A stretch of DNA of 64,000 nt from Nannobrachium achirus (GCA_963921795.1 OY997647.1:61509857-61573856), one strand, 5' to 3'. Counted from the first letter of the stretch, positions 11,298-23,767 are shown. The notes: generated from the sequence alone by a model not told the origin. Translations and numbers: made by a program.

Positions 11298-11782
11298 CAG
11301 TGTTTAATTCGTCGACTAAAACTATGACGAAAAATTTCGTTTTTTTCACTGACGAAAACTAAAATAAAAACTAAGCTGTGATGACTAAAACTAAGACTAA
11401 AATATATTGACAATTTCGTCAACAAAATAAAAACTAGACTAAAACGTTAGGGAGGGACTAGTGGAGACGAGAGTCATTTTATGTTTGGTTGCTCTCAGGT
11501 GTTGCATCTACAAGCTCACAACGCGCCGCGCTGCTATTTTCAACACACAACCAAGTGTAAAATCAGTCATTACGATGCCATCAAGGCCTGCCAAAATGCA
11601 TTTCAGTTGACTAAATCAACAGTAGATTTAGTCGCCCTAAAATCTTGTATTTAGTCGACTAAAATTTGACTAAAACTAAAACTTTTCAGGTGACTAAATT
11701 ATGACTAAAACTAAAAGTGACATTTTATTCAAAAGACTATGACCATAACTAAATAAAAATTTGCTTGTCAAAAACAACACTA
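11298..11782. mobile_element. hAT-like MITE of TAAAACTAAAA type
   Basis: Starts CAGTGTTTAATTCGTCGAC, ends CAAAAACAACACTA; 8-base duplication AACTAAAG (11290-11297, 11783-11790). A half hairpin core at ~11505-11545. A fragment of the same family is at 35095-35268. Confidence 0.8.
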
Positions 11783-11826
11783 AACTAAAGGGAGGCTGAG
11801 TTGAGAGGAGGACATACTGTGTACAG

Positions 11827-12288
11827 CAGGGGTCTTCAATGTTTTCAGGCCAAGGACCCCTTAGTTGAAAGAGAGATTGAAGCAGGGACCCCAAAACCTT
11901 TTCAGATTCCATATAGTTTTATTGTTTTGACAGCACAATCGTCAGTATATTTTGGATTCATGTTAATGTGGGTTTTCAGATATTTAACCACTTGAACGTC
12001 AATACTTAATAAACGTGACTTTTCAATGTCTACTCTTTTCCCCCTCCAAAGCTCTTGCCAAAAATAGCCGATCTACAAGTTCACAACGCCTCGTGCTGCG
12101 AGGTGTTGTGAGCTTGTAGATCTGCTATTTTTGGCTAAAGTTTGCAGAATATGGACGCTAGGGTTCAAGTGTTTAATATAAAAAATGGGGGAAAAAAACA
12201 AGCTTCTATCACACAAAGATTTGGAGGACCCCCTGTCGTAACTCTGAGGACCCCCTAGGGGTCCCGGACCCCCTGTTGAAGACCCCTG
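11827..12288 (-). mobile_element. hAT-like MITE family B, copy 1
   Basis: CAGGGGTCTTCAATG start and CTGTTGAAGACCCCTG end; perfect 8-base duplication GTGTACAG (11819-11826, 12289-12296). Hairpin core at 12060-12135 inside arms CCAAAAATAGC/GCTATTTTTGG. Confidence 0.92.
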
Positions 12289-12490
12289 GTGTACAGTAAC
12301 AGGCCAAGGGAGTGCCATAACAATGATCAATGTGCTGATTATATTACTTAAACGCAGAGCGACTCGCGCAGCATTCATAAGCGACACACCACGCATCCTG
12401 ACATGCACCTCTCTGCCGCATACATAAATACACTTACCATACTCTATGTGCATGCACAGCCCCTCTCTCTCTCTCTCTCTCTCTCTCACA

Positions 12491-12504
12491 CAGGGGCGTC
12501 ACAA

Positions 12505-12539
<35 letters not shown>

Positions 12540-12995
12540 GTGGGTCTGGGTTACTTGGGCCCAAGGTGGACGGGCCTGGAATTACTTTATGCTTTTAGCT
12601 ATTGAAAAATAGCAGATATACAAGCTCACAGCGCGGCACCGAGTGCCGCGCTGCAAGCTTGTAGATCTGCTATTTTTGAAAAGTCGTTGAAAATGTGCGC
12701 AAATCTTTGAATATATGTATTTTTTTAAGCGAACATTTGTAACTAACATTTGCTTCTGGGGGGGGTCCCTGGAACTAAATATTTAAGACGGGGGTCCGTG
12801 GCCAAATACATATAATTTTGGGGTGTCCTTCATGTGAAAAGGTTTGAGCACCACTGACATAGAAACATAGGTTTTTGAAGAAAAAGAACCTTTGAAGGAT
12901 TTGAAATATTCAAATGCTTGCAAAAAGCTAGTTTAAAGCACAACATGTGAGTGGATCCTTGTACCCAGGGCCCAGAATTTGGTGCGACACCCCTG
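12491..12995 (-). mobile_element. MITE family F, copy 3, with poly-G insertion
   Basis: CAGGGGCGTCACAAG start and GTGCGACACCCCTG end. Hairpin at 12598-12680. A run of ~34 G at 12505-12538 sits just inside the left end, as similar G/C runs do in the copies at 26720, 40421 and 51240. Confidence 0.8.
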
Positions 12996-12996
12996 C

Positions 12997-13115
<119 letters not shown>

Positions 13116-13196
13116 CCCATCTCAGCCAGCCCTGCAGCAGGCTGACCTAGCAGGCAAGCAGCCGTTGCTACGGAAACAGTGGAACATGGTCGGGGC

Positions 13197-13267
<71 letters not shown>

Positions 13268-13275
13268 AGGGGGAG

Positions 13276-13327
<52 letters not shown>

Positions 13328-13362
13328 TGAGAGAGAGATGAGAGAGAGAGAGAGAGAGAGAG
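13197..13362. repeat. (GA)n microsatellite
   Basis: GA repeats with G interruptions; open frames here are low complexity. Confidence 0.95.
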
Positions 13363-13425
13363 AACACAGACAGAGGAATCTGTTCGGTGGACACCGCCCT
13401 CTGCACAACCACCTATTGACACACA

Positions 13426-13727
13426 TAGGACTGTCACAATTATTACATAATTAGTCGCAATTATTTGACATAATCGCAATTATTTTGTCATAATCGTCAT
13501 AATCGTTTCCATGTTGAAAAATGTTCATATATGTTAAAACATTAAAAAAAAATATTGGAAATAGCAGATGTACAAGCTCACGCGTTGTGAGCTTGTAGAT
13601 CGGTTATTTCCACTATGAACGTTCTTTTTAAAGTGTAAAGTTATGTCGGTCATTTATTTGTATATTTAGGTTATGTTTCATATCTACCATATTCGCCATG
13701 TAAAATGTCATGATCGTGACAGCCCTA
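13426..13727 (+). mobile_element. hAT-like MITE family E, copy 3
   Basis: TAGGACTGTCAC start, GTGACAGCCCTA end; GACACACA/GACACACC 7-of-8 duplication. Hairpin core at 13558-13615. Confidence 0.85.
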
Positions 13728-13739
13728 GACACACCGTTT

Positions 13740-14020
13740 CTCAAGCATCGGCTTCAGGGGACCCCTAACCGCCTCCCAAAAACCCTGGGGTCACGGGGGT
13801 ACAAATGGACCTTTACGGGGTCTGTACCTCAGAGGGTGCAAATGGATACATTTGTGGATCCATTTGTACGCCGTCAGAGTTAAACTAACACTGATAATCT
13901 TACAGTGTAGATTGGGGGTCCCAAAGATAAAAAAAAATAATAATGGTTACAGACCCATGAGGGTCCATTTGAACCCCCCGATGGGACCCCCGGACCAGAC
14001 ATTGATCCATAGTGTAATAA
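13740..14020. mobile_element. degenerate GGACCC-type MITE
   Basis: Contains paired CAAATGGATACATTTGTGG/CCATTTGTACG and GGGTCCATTTG motifs like the MITE at 3383-3550. Ends are not clear. Confidence 0.45.
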
Positions 14021-14057
14021 TAATACCTCCTTCTGCCTCATCTGGTCACCCAACACA

Positions 14058-14598
14058 CAGTGGCGTCAGTTCAGAAAAAGCTAAGGTATGGCAACATGAC
14101 TGGTGTCTTGCACGCGCGCGAAGGCGTGCGTGCAAGACACCAGTCATGTTGCCAAACCATAGCAACAGGCATGATATATTTATTTTAAGAAGTACCATTT
14201 TATTTTTTCTCCTGTTTCTACGGTTTCTTGGGCTGGATATGGCAGCCTGGAACGGTTGTTCAAGTGCAGCTAAACTTGGCATGTTAGTAAACGTGCCACA
14301 ATTAACAATAATGCATTGCACCACCTGTGCAGCTGACCTGCGGAACCTGGGAATATACCATTTTGTCAAGATGGGGAGAATAAAAGTGTGGAGGAATATA
14401 ATTAAAATACCTTGTTAAAGTGACCATTTTGTAAAATTTTGTAGGCCTAGTTATTTTACTGTAATTTAAAAACATAATACCCAGAACAGATAGACAAAGA
14501 GACATTCATGGATTTATAACTAAAAGTAACTTTTATTTTCCCCCTGGACCTAGGGTATGGCAGCTGCATACCCCTGCCATACCCAATTGACACCCCTG
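14058..14598 (-). mobile_element. hAT-like MITE family K, copy 1
   Basis: CAGTGGCGTCAG start and TTGACACCCCTG end with an imperfect duplication (CCAACACA/CAACCACA). At ~14083-14156 it carries a long hairpin of a different core: GACTGGTGTCTTGCACGC with its complement. Confidence 0.8.
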
Positions 14599-14762
14599 CA
14601 ACCACAGTGATAACAAGCTACCCAACTAATAATTAATGCTGATGCATCAATGATTCATGCCTGCACTCTAAACATTATTACCTCTTGTTGACATCGGCTT
14701 AAACCCCCCCTTCCTTCCCTATCAGCCCAGAGAAACCGATCTGATCACATGACGCCTCTGTG

Positions 14763-15256
14763 CAGGGGCGTCAATTGGGTATGGCAGGGGTATGCGGCTG
14801 CCATACCCTGGGCCAAGGGGGGAAAATAAACGTTACTTTTACTTTTAAATATAAATCCATGAATGTCTCTTTGTCTTTCTACAACTGCTAAATTTAACAA
14901 AATGATCACTTTAACAAGGTATTATAATTATATTCTCCACACTTGTATTCTCCCATCTTGACAAGATGGTATATTCCCAGGTTCCGCAGGTCAGCTGCAC
15001 AGGTGCAATGCATTAATGTTAATTGTGTGGCACGTTTACTAACATGCCAAGTTTGGCTGCACAAACCGTTCCAGGCTGCCATATCCAGTCCAAGAAACGG
15101 TAGAAACGGGGAAAAAATAAAATGTACTTCTTAAAATAAATGTATCATGTCTGTTGCTAAGGTATGGCAACATGACTGGTGTCTTGCACGCGCGCGAAGG
15201 TGCGCGTGCAAGACACCAGTCATGTTGCCATACCTTTTTCTGAACTGACGCCACTG
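14763..15256 (+). mobile_element. hAT-like MITE family K, copy 2
   Basis: CAGGGGCGTCAATTGG start, CTGACGCCACTG end; perfect 8-base duplication CCTCTGTG (14755-14762, 15257-15264). Same GACTGGTGTCTTGCACGC hairpin at 15165-15234. Opposite orientation to copy 1, 165 bases away, so the pair could fold on itself. Confidence 0.92.
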
Positions 15257-15634
15257 CCTCTGTGCCTCTGTGACGACTGGAACGGGGGGGGGGGGGAAAA
15301 CAGAGAACACATCCTTGTATCTTTTCCCAATGCACTGCAGGCTCTCCCAAACTAGACCCACACCTCCTAGAACAAGCACACATCTCAATGCCTTGATTTA
15401 GATAAGACTTGGGTGGAATGGCAATCAGCATCAGAAAGAAAAACTGGCATGTATTATTTAGAGCTGCACCAATCGATAATTACTCCTTTGATTTATGAAA
15501 TTGAGAAGTGGGTTTTTCTGGATACGTTTTATTGTTTTCAAATAATCAACACAATTGATTAGTCTGATTAGCCACTATGTTATACTTCCTCGTACAATGG
15601 TGTCACGCAACAATATACTAAAATAACCTATCTA

Positions 15635-16094
15635 CAGTGTTGCAAAGTAACTAAGTACTTTTACTTAAGTACTCTTCTTAAGTACACTTTTGAGGTATTT
15701 GTACTTTACTTGAGTATTTCCAATACTTTTACTTCTACTCCATTACATCTCCGATCCAAATATTGTACTTTTACTCCACTACAAATATTTGAAAACTTTA
15801 GTTACTAGTTACTTTACAGATATCAATTATAATATGATAAAACTTACACAAATCACTTGTAGCCCTATTTTATAAATAGGAAATGTGACGCGTTGTGAGC
15901 TTGTAGATCAGATATTTTCAAACATTTTAGTACTTTTACTTTTGCTACTTCAACTATATTTTGATGCCAATACTTTTGTACTTTTACTCAAGTAACATTT
16001 GAACACAGGCATTTTACTTGTAACAGAGTACTTCTACATTGCAGTATTGATACTTTTACTTAAGTAAAACATTGGAGTAAATTTTCCACCTCTG
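15635..16094 (+). mobile_element. MITE family I (AAGTAACTAAGTA type), copy 1
   Basis: CAGTGTTGCAAAGTAACTAA start and TTTCCACCTCTG end, rich in ACTTTTACTTAAGTA. A half hairpin core (GTGAGCTTGTAGATCAG) at 15897. Common fish repeat type. Confidence 0.8.
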
Positions 16095-16272
16095 CCTATA
16101 TCTACAATCTGCAGCGCATTGTGAGGTTGTTGTTGATTTGCCATTTTGTGAAAGCGATGATTTCATTCAAATCGATCATTTCTTATAACTAATTAAAATC
16201 ACTTGCTTCGATTACACGCCTACACGGGTACCCGTATTTCCGACGTTCAGCCCGTCTGGGCTATGCAGCGGT

Positions 16273-16795
16273 CATGGGCATTCACCAAATATTCGAATGT
16301 TCGAATATCAAAGTCACTATTCGAAGTTGTTCACCGAAGTCGAATATTCGCTTATTTTAATTTTTATTGTTTTCTCTTTAAAAAATATATAGTTTATAAA
16401 GCTTGGCTAGATAGGAAGTCATAAGAATGAGTTGTCAGTTGTCAGTTGGTGGATGAATTTGTTAATGCTCTATACCAGGGCTTCTCAAACCTTTTTAGGC
16501 CGTGACCCCCAAAATAAACATATTTGAACTGAGGACCCCCACCCTGACAAGCACTTGGAATTGTAGGTATTACATTTAATGTGACTTGGTTCCACAGATA
16601 AATATTGTGAAAATAGCCGATCTACATGCTCACAACGCCTCGCGTTGTGAGCATGTAGATCGGCTATTTTCACAATGTTCGCCTCTTGCTTACTTAATAT
16701 TTGACAATTTGGCCAGTCCTGTCGAATATTCGACTATTCGAATACTTTGAGGTTGAATAATTCGAATACTAAAAATCACTATTGGTGAATGCCCT
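16273..16795 (+). mobile_element. hAT-like MITE family D, copy 1
   Basis: CATGGGCATTCACC start, GGTGAATGCCCT end; perfect 8-base duplication GCAGCGGT (16265-16272, 16796-16803). Interior ATTCGAATATTCG motifs and a family C-like block (16478-16700) with the hairpin at 16608-16675. Confidence 0.9.
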
Positions 16796-17180
16796 GCAGC
16801 GGTCACGGCTCTGCGTGTGTGGGGAGAACACCGGCGCGTCAGCGTCTGGTATCCACAGCTCTATGCTCGCTGAAGGGCCAGACAGCGGGAGGGAGAGTTG
16901 GCGGAGCGGGGGGCTTCTGCCCGGGCCCTTTAGATGAAACGCATCAGCGCTGTATTTATAGAAGGCTCCCTGTTGCATTTTTAATGCCGAGGAAGAGATG
17001 GGTCCTCGGGAGACTTTGGTGCCGAGGCGTTTTACTACGCTGACTGCACGGTCTCCACACGGTCAGGGGTTCAAAGACAGCGTGGCACACGTATGTGAAA
17101 AAGAGGGCACGCGTGGTCACTGTTGTTACGTCAGGTCACGTCAAAGCATAGGCTTTCCAAATACACACAGTGTTGACTGG

Positions 17181-17531
17181 TACTACCGTGTGATTATGGA
17201 TCCCACTGGGAAAGTAGGATAACCACGCCCCGGACTCATTTTTGAAGCCTGTGATTGGCTGAACCGGATGTAGGGAGCGCTCCATTGCAGTCACTTGGGC
17301 CGCGGCAGAGGTGCACCAAAACCTAAACCTAACCTAACCTTAACCCTAACTCTAACTCTAACTCTAAAACTAACCTTAACCTCAGTAAAACTAACGCTGG
17401 TGAATGCTAACCTGGTGAAATGCTAACCTGCCGACGCTGGTGAGTAGCTAACCTGCCGACGCTCGTGAAAACGAGCGCTATGTACCGTTTCCATCCATCT
17501 TCTCCAGTGGGATCCATAATCAGGCAGTACG
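17181..17531. mobile_element. TIR element containing telomere-like repeats
   Basis: TATGGATCCCACTGGG at 17196 pairs with CCAGTGGGATCCATAATC at 17504. Inside, 17315-17395 is a degenerate CCTAACCTTAACCCTAAC run, and three short direct copies of GCTAACCTG(CCGACGCTGGTGA) follow. Confidence 0.6.
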
Positions 17532-17540
17532 ACCATACAT

Positions 17541-17936
17541 CAAGCATGTGCACACATCAAAGGGGGCTTTTCTGCCTGTAAAAAGTGCCCTCTCCAGAAC
17601 ATGAATGCATTTTTTACTATGGTGAAAGAAATGCAAATGCCCCTCTTTCCATGCCATACCTGAAGGCAGCGTTCAAGAGAATTGCCTTGTCCAAACTCTC
17701 CTGAACTTGAATGCAGCATCTTATGTTGAAAGAATAGCCCTCTCTGTGTAGAAATCCATGCTGTTACGCCACATCTCCAGTATTGACTTTGAAGTGGCTG
17801 ATTACAGACTTGATTATGCTTAGTTCAGTGTGGTATCACGGCACGCACCAAAAAGAGCCGACTAGTCGGCTAATTTAGATATTTTCACCAAAAGGCCCTT
17901 TTAGAAATTTCAGCCCCTACATTCTCTGCACGTCCC
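17541..17936 (-). mobile_element. MITE family H, copy 1
   Basis: Matches the copies at 41147, 48656 and 53743 (CATCAAAGGGGGCTT, AAGTGCCCTCTCCAGA, GGTGAAAGAAATGCAAATGC). Ends TCTGCACGTCCC; left end uncertain. No full hairpin. Confidence 0.7.
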
Positions 17937-18615
17937 AGCCATACATGTTGTGTTGAGTTATGTCCTGTGATGTGACGTAGCTTTTGAGGTCGTCATACAT
18001 ACTTCTTCCGAAGCCCAAACTTCTTTTCGGATAATACAAATTGGCACCATTCTGTGCTTCGGAAAGGCGGTCTTAGATTTTCTGTAGCAGATGTTGTAAA
18101 AAATATGTTTGTGTTTGTGTCGGCCAACTTTTATTTTTCCTAATATGAGTGCTGCTTAATTACGCTGTGCTGGAAACACCAGTGGCACGAGGAGGTTATC
18201 CTGCAGTGTGTGTTCGCGACGTGTGAGGCATTTTACCGTGTCTTATCTTCATCTGCTTACCCAGAGTTTAAATGTTTTCAACTTGAGCATTTGGAAGCGT
18301 TTTTTAGGCAGCGCATTGTGTTTTCAGCAGGGAAATAATGATTTGGACTCACAGCCTTAAAGAAACATTAGTTCCCTCCCATCTTACAGTAGACCTATGT
18401 GTAAAATATAGCTTGATAAGCATCATTTCTGAGTATTTAAACAAACTAAGCAAATGGAATCAAGCCAGGGACCATTTGGTTCCATTTGTAAAGTTTCAAG
18501 AGTTCAAAGTGGATGAATGAACACTGAGGATTTGACGGTGTCCATTGCAGTATGAGTACATGAGATATACAGTAGATGTTGGAACTTGCTAATACCTTTG
18601 TATGTGTGTATGCAG
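17937..18615 (+). other. intronic sequence, no feature recognised
   Basis: Part of the long intron before the exon at 18616. A fragment of the GGACCATTTGGTTCCATTTG repeat lies at 18470-18490. Otherwise nothing I can name. Confidence 0.6.
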
Positions 18616-18752
18616 AGAATGCCCTGCGCAGCCTGTTGGAGGCGCTGACGAGCCCGCCATACGCCCCCATGCAGCACCTTGAGAGAGAGCAGGCGCTGGC
18701 CAAACAGTTCGCCGAGATCCTCCATTTCACGCTCAGCTTCGACGAACTGAAG
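18616..18752 (+). CDS. cyria: cyria coding exon, residues 100-145
   Basis: The acceptor is TGTATGCAG at 18607-18615. The exon completes residue 100 (Glu) and encodes [19 protein letters not shown], then the family signature [18 protein letters not shown] and TLSFDELK. The donor GT is at 18753. The intron before it, 9436-18615, is over 9 kb and packed with MITEs. Confidence 0.93.
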
Positions 18753-19589
18753 GTGAGCATCGACGTGACCGGATGTACATTCTTGGCCGTATGGGTAATG
18801 CAGTTCTTCTCTATGCGATCTTTATTAAAACATGTTTTACTAAAACTAGAGTGATTGCATACATACTCGGGGGTTCTACAGGAGCATATAGAACCATTTT
18901 ACAACCACAGGCCTACTTGTAAGTGTTCATTGAATTGTTACGATTTTATGGCTATTTCATTAGCTACCCTAACCCTACTCTGATTCGTTGGAACAACATC
19001 CAATCAGCAACAACGTCGCCTACATAACAGGTGACTTTTGGAAATAGGAGTCAAATGGAGGGCTTGCCAGACTGAGAAGCAAAGTGACAAAACCAATCCA
19101 CGGAACGTAGCATAGCAGGCTGGCACCCAGGCTACACCTCACCCATTTTCAACCTTATCTTCATTTAATTGGTCCTCACTAGCGCTCATTATAATAAGAT
19201 GGCACACGGCGGGCTGTGGAAAGTTCATAAACCGACGTAATGACATGGGGATTCCATGCCAATATAAACCACAGCCTTTCTCTTCCTAGAAAGTTTGCGT
19301 ACTTTAATAGAAGTTATTGCTGTAATAGAAGTTATTGTTCTTGCATCAGTAATCAGGCTTTATGATTATACTTGGAGGAAGATCTTTTTTTCCACGAAAG
19401 TGTACAGAAAGTGTTAAAAAGGGGAGTTGATGATTTTATGGTGTCATTAAATCAGTGTATTTCAAATGGGAGGCATTCAGCCTCCAGGAAGTAACCAAAA
19501 CTACACATGGAAGACATATTTGCATATTATAACCACACCTGGGGGGTCTATTAGAGCAATGTTAACTCCATAGACACATACAAAACAGA
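18753..19589 (+). other. intronic sequence, no feature recognised
   Basis: Intron between the exons at 18616 and 19839; no coding match or clear TIR pair seen. Confidence 0.6.
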
Positions 19590-19793
19590 AAACGTACAAA
19601 ACTATGGCACCACCTCTTTAAGAAAATAAAAATGGCAGAAATAGCAGATCTCCAAGCTCGGCGTGCAGATCGGCTATTTCTTCTACTGTTTTGTGACACT
19701 GTACAAGGCAGGCATTCATTTACAGGAACCAAACAAAGTTGAACCATGGAGATGCAAGGTCTCTGCCCGACAGTGACCATAACTTCTTATTAA
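19590..19793 (-). mobile_element. MITE family A, degenerate copy
   Basis: Right end CTGCCCGACAGTGACCAT and a short hairpin at 19635-19682 (ATAGCAGATCTCCAAGC with GCAGATCGGCTAT). It lies less than 50 bases upstream of an exon acceptor. Confidence 0.6.
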
Positions 19794-19803
19794 GCATGTC
19801 ATC

Positions 19804-19836
19804 ACCCCCCCCCCCCCCCCCCCCCTCTCTCTCTCT
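19804..19836. repeat. poly-C/(CT)n tract at exon acceptor
   Basis: About 20 C followed by CT repeats directly before the TAG acceptor at 19836-19838; forms the polypyrimidine tract. Confidence 0.9.
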
Positions 19837-19838
19837 AG

Positions 19839-19916
19839 ATGACAAACCCAGCCATTCAGAATGACTTCAGCTACTACAGGAGGACTATAAGTAGGAACAG
19901 GCTGAACAACCAGCAG
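19839..19916 (+). CDS. cyria: cyria coding exon, residues 146-171, Rac1-contact arginines
   Basis: It encodes [19 protein letters not shown] followed by NRLNNQQ. The Arg pair in YYRR is residues 159-160 here and corresponds to CYRI-B Arg160/Arg161, reported as essential for binding active Rac1 (family knowledge), so the Rac1 surface is retained. The acceptor at 19837-19838 sits directly after a C(>20)(CT)n run; the donor is GTAAGG at 19917. Exon length is 78 bases, phase 0 at both ends. Confidence 0.92.
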
Positions 19917-20243
19917 GTAAGGCCGTTGACACTCAGTCCATGTTTACGTTCATGGCAGCTGTATGCAACCATGTTATAAACACATGTAAAAAGAGACAAA
20001 GAACGTACATCACAACCAGAAACCTTTACAAACTTTAAGATGCAGTTCTGGGAAATTGCACTGATGTGAGTCGTGGGGAATCCGCCGGGAAATGAATTTG
20101 CGGGGTTACAGAGAAGGTCACAAAACTCACAGAAGAGTTTAACTGAAAACAGGTTTACTGGAATAAAAGTCTACAGAAAACGGACTCAAACAATAGTGTG
20201 GTTATACAGCAACCACACTCGCTAAAGTGCTATGGTGCTGAAG

Positions 20244-20532
20244 TAGAGGTCTTCACAGGTCCAATTTTACCTACCCTAACCCAAATGGACCCGGGGAAAA
20301 TGGAGCCGGACCCAAATGGACCCGGCTTGACAGATGTAGTAACAGATGATTGACAGATGTAACAGCCAATCGCTGAGTCCATTCTGGTATCAATGGAACC
20401 GCCTATCTTACGGTCAGAGAACTGGAACCCGGGGCATACGGTAGTGGCTCCGACCCGGCACCGAGGTCACTGCTTGTGAATGGACCCGGTACCCTGCTCA
20501 GACCGGATCTCGGACCCACCCAAAGACCTCTA
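20244..20532. mobile_element. hAT-like MITE (AGAGGTCTTC type)
   Basis: TAGAGGTCTTCACAGG start, CAAAGACCTCTA end; perfect 8-base duplication TGCTGAAG (20236-20243, 20533-20540). Interior repeats ATGGACCCGG. It lacks the shared hairpin core. Confidence 0.9.
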
Positions 20533-20540
20533 TGCTGAAG

Positions 20541-21611
20541 TGCAATTGAAGACCTTTAGCCTAATTGCGGTTGGATTCAAAGTCAAACTACAGTGCTTTG
20601 TGTGTATACAGTATGTTGCAAATATAGAGGCAAATCCAAATAAACACAAACACAAACCGTGTTTGGGGGAGGGAAGATGGACAGGGAGGATGAAAATTGT
20701 CACTGCACACAATCCTAGGGGCTGGGGCGGCACCTGTCAGCAAGGAGTGTACTATGCTTTTTTTAAAGCCACGATCACTTTTATGTACATTGTCTCCCTC
20801 GCCTGGCACAGATAGGTAATTGCCAGTGCAGTCTATTTCAAATGTACTTCATAGACATAAAACTAGTAGATCTCGGCTACCCAACACTAGAGTGGACATT
20901 TCTCAATGGAAAAGTATCAAACAAACACTGCACATGTGTTAGCTGTATTGTATTAACATACTCTACTATTCAGATTGGTTCAGGTTTTTTCTGCGATCCC
21001 AATCTACACTGTAAAATATTTATTTGTCTCCCTGGACGGACAGGGGCTAAAACAGTCTCGACCCCCGTCCGTCTGTCTGTGTGTGTACAGCTAATCTCCG
21101 GCACCGTTAAGGGGACACACACCGGCTATGGACGGCACGCGTCAAAACAGCCGCCCACATTATTTTCAATGAACATTACCCACGCACTTTCTGGAGGCCA
21201 GAGCAGAACCTCTGCCCCAAATCTTTCACATCGGCCTGTTATAGAGACACCAGGTCAACATATTTCTTTATATTATTACCTACAGATTTTGTCCAAACAT
21301 CACGCAAATCATATTGAAGAAAATGTCTTAAATCATGAGGCATTTTCCACCCAATTGTTTTTCAAATCGGCCGCCAGTTTTGCACCAAATGCCACACATC
21401 ATCAATGCAGCGCCAGATTTCTGAGAAACTTCGCACGCACATTCTCATTAAGCCAAGGAAGAACCTCCATTCCAACATTTGTAAATCTTCTCGTGGTGGT
21501 GTGACAGCAGTCCACTTCACGTTTTGGCCTATAACTCTTGGACCGTACGAAGGTCGTACATTCAACATATTATTTCCCTGGATTCCTCCTTGGTTCATGA
21601 CCGTCTGACGC
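20541..21611 (+). other. intronic sequence with an unexplained 220-codon open frame
   Basis: An open frame at 20842-21504 (+) shows no domain, low-complexity bias or similarity I recognise, and sits in a cyria intron. I treat it as chance or as decayed transposon sequence. Confidence 0.4.
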
Positions 21612-21805
21612 AACTTTGTCGGGTGGAAACCTTGTATGTCCAAAACCGTTTGTTTTGTATTTATCATCTATAAAATGTACTAAGCTAGTGAAAACAGCAG
21701 ATCTACAAGCACACAACGCCTCGCATCGCGAGGCGTTGTGTGCTTGTAGACCGGCTGTTTTCACTAGTTTTGTGCGACAGAGGTTTCTGCCTGACAGTGA
21801 CGATA
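21612..21805 (+). mobile_element. MITE family A, copy 4 (ends truncated)
   Basis: TTGTCGGGTGGAAACC start, CTGCCTGACAGTGACGAT end; hairpin core 21688-21768. Confidence 0.8.
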
Positions 21806-23351
21806 TTTTAATGATTATGTTGCGAGGAAAACGTTGAGATAATAGCCATTTTGGTTAGAACTGAACTTTTAACTTCAAGTTTAAAATGATACTAAATATT
21901 TTTTCAAGTGTCTAATAAATTCCAAATATTATCAAATGATCTCGCGGCACCCCTGGACTGCCGTCGCGTCACCCCAGGGTGCCCCGCCACCCCAGGGTGC
22001 CCCGTCACCCACTTTGAAAACCCCTGTTCTACATACACATCTATCGGCGAATAGTGACAAAGCGCTGAACCGGAAGTTTACAGAATGCATCGGAATCTAT
22101 GGGTAAAAAGTGACATTTCTGGCGTACAATGAACAACATGACCGGTGCTGTTTCTGACCCTGCGTTGGCAGAACTCTCTATGCAAGGCTCTGTTTGTTTG
22201 TTGCAATGGTAGCGTTGTCTGGTTTCCAGGCTATCCCTAGCCTCGCGTAGCCAGGCTTACTCATCTGCGAAGAGAAAAGCCTGGTGACAATAAAAGGCAG
22301 AAACCGTGGGGCTGAATTTTCCTGGAAGCTGTATTTGTTTCACAGTGCGGTGTTCCTGCAAACGTATTCCCTGCACGAAAAAATCTGGTCTACGTCTCCT
22401 GCTCCGTCGGTTGCGCTCGCAATAAACAATATATAAACTAAAACATTGATTCAAGCAATGTTACACCTATTAACTCAATAGCTGCCGGGCGCCGCTAGGT
22501 GCCGCTAGAGTGCCAGCCATTCTCCCGTAGGCATTCACTATCACATCCGGGTCGCCAGCCTGAACTGGCTTGGCTTTTCACTCGAATGAGTGCTATGCTA
22601 GCGAGCCGGAGGAAGTTAGCTATCAGTTAGCAATCGACTATATCATTTTTTAGAAGAGCGATCTAAAGTTATTCAGCCGCCAAAATAACTTGTCTGCTGG
22701 CCTCGGAACACAATCCGGAGAAAATCCGCTGTAAAGATGTGTTTTTCTATTGGAGTGGGCGGCGTGCTGCGGCCTTTTCTTCCCATTACGGGCCGTGATA
22801 ACAGAATCGCGGCCTTGTGCTAGGATGCTAAATTAGACCGGGGCTATCGTTGATGCCTCCGATTATTTAATTCATTTTACTAAAGGAACTGAATAATGTC
22901 GGTTCTTGTAATCCTTAATACGTCTTGCTGAAACAGCGTTTTTTTGGGGGGGCTCTAAACTTTTTTCTAAACCATTTTCAATGGAATAAATCATCGGGAC
23001 AAGTAGAATGGCTCGTTGGGAGGCGGTGGAGGAGCCAGGACCACCCACGTCGCTACTAGCAGCTCAGGGTATGCGAAATAGATTAAAAAATTAGTATTGG
23101 AATGGAAAAAAGAACCGAGATTATTCGGTTTTCGCACAGAAAGAGTTAAGAGCGAGTTAAGAGCTACAATCTATTTGAGTTTTTTCGCTAGGGAATGTAA
23201 ACAGACCCGCACCGCATGACGTAACGTCCGTTAAACGCAGCACTTCCGCTAGAAATCTGGAACCAACCGGAAGGCATATTGTCTACAGGGTGGGCGATCC
23301 CCAGAACACATGTTGAGAAGCAGTGAACTAAAGGATTTGATTGGTTCACAG
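21806..23351 (+). other. intronic sequence, GC-rich in the middle
   Basis: Includes CACCCCAGGGTGCCCCG repeats near 21970 and a GC-richer stretch at 22480-22830. No exon, promoter or TIR pair could be assigned. Confidence 0.5.
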
Positions 23352-23468
23352 CTGGAAGCTGAGAATGAGGTGAACAACGAGATGGCCAATCGGATGTCTC
23401 TGTTCTACGCTGAAGCCACGCCCATGCTGAAGACTTTGAGTAACGCCACCACTAAATTTGTTTCAGAG
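23352..23468 (+). CDS. cyria: cyria coding exon, residues 172-210
   Basis: The acceptor TTCACAG ends at 23351. The exon encodes [18 protein letters not shown], then [21 protein letters not shown]; the donor GTAAAC starts at 23469. It is 39 codons, phase 0 at both ends. The first residues (LEAE) match the known variable spot between CYRI paralogues but keep the family length. Confidence 0.92.
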
Positions 23469-23767
23469 GTAAACCAAACCTACTCGCCAAACCTCTCATC
23501 CCTCTTTTTTCTTTAACCATTTCAACACTTCAACAAACTGTTACTGTATGTAACAGTTTGTTGCATACAAAATAGCGAAAATATCTCATCTACAAGATCC
23601 AACTTGGAGATCTGCTATTTCTATCGTCTATTTTCAGCTATTAAGACGTGCACAGAATGGAGAGGCTATAGGGTTCATATGGTTAAACACCTTTTCTGCT
23701 AAATAATGCGCATAATTTTCTGACTTCTCTTCAATGCGTCTACTCTGGACAGAACATGCATTTCTCC

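Noticed and set aside
17315..17395. Chromosome-end telomere
   Set aside because: Short, degenerate and surrounded by intron of a normal gene.
20842..21504. 220-codon open frame on + in a cyria intron
   Set aside because: No similarity, domain or splice context recognised; most likely chance.
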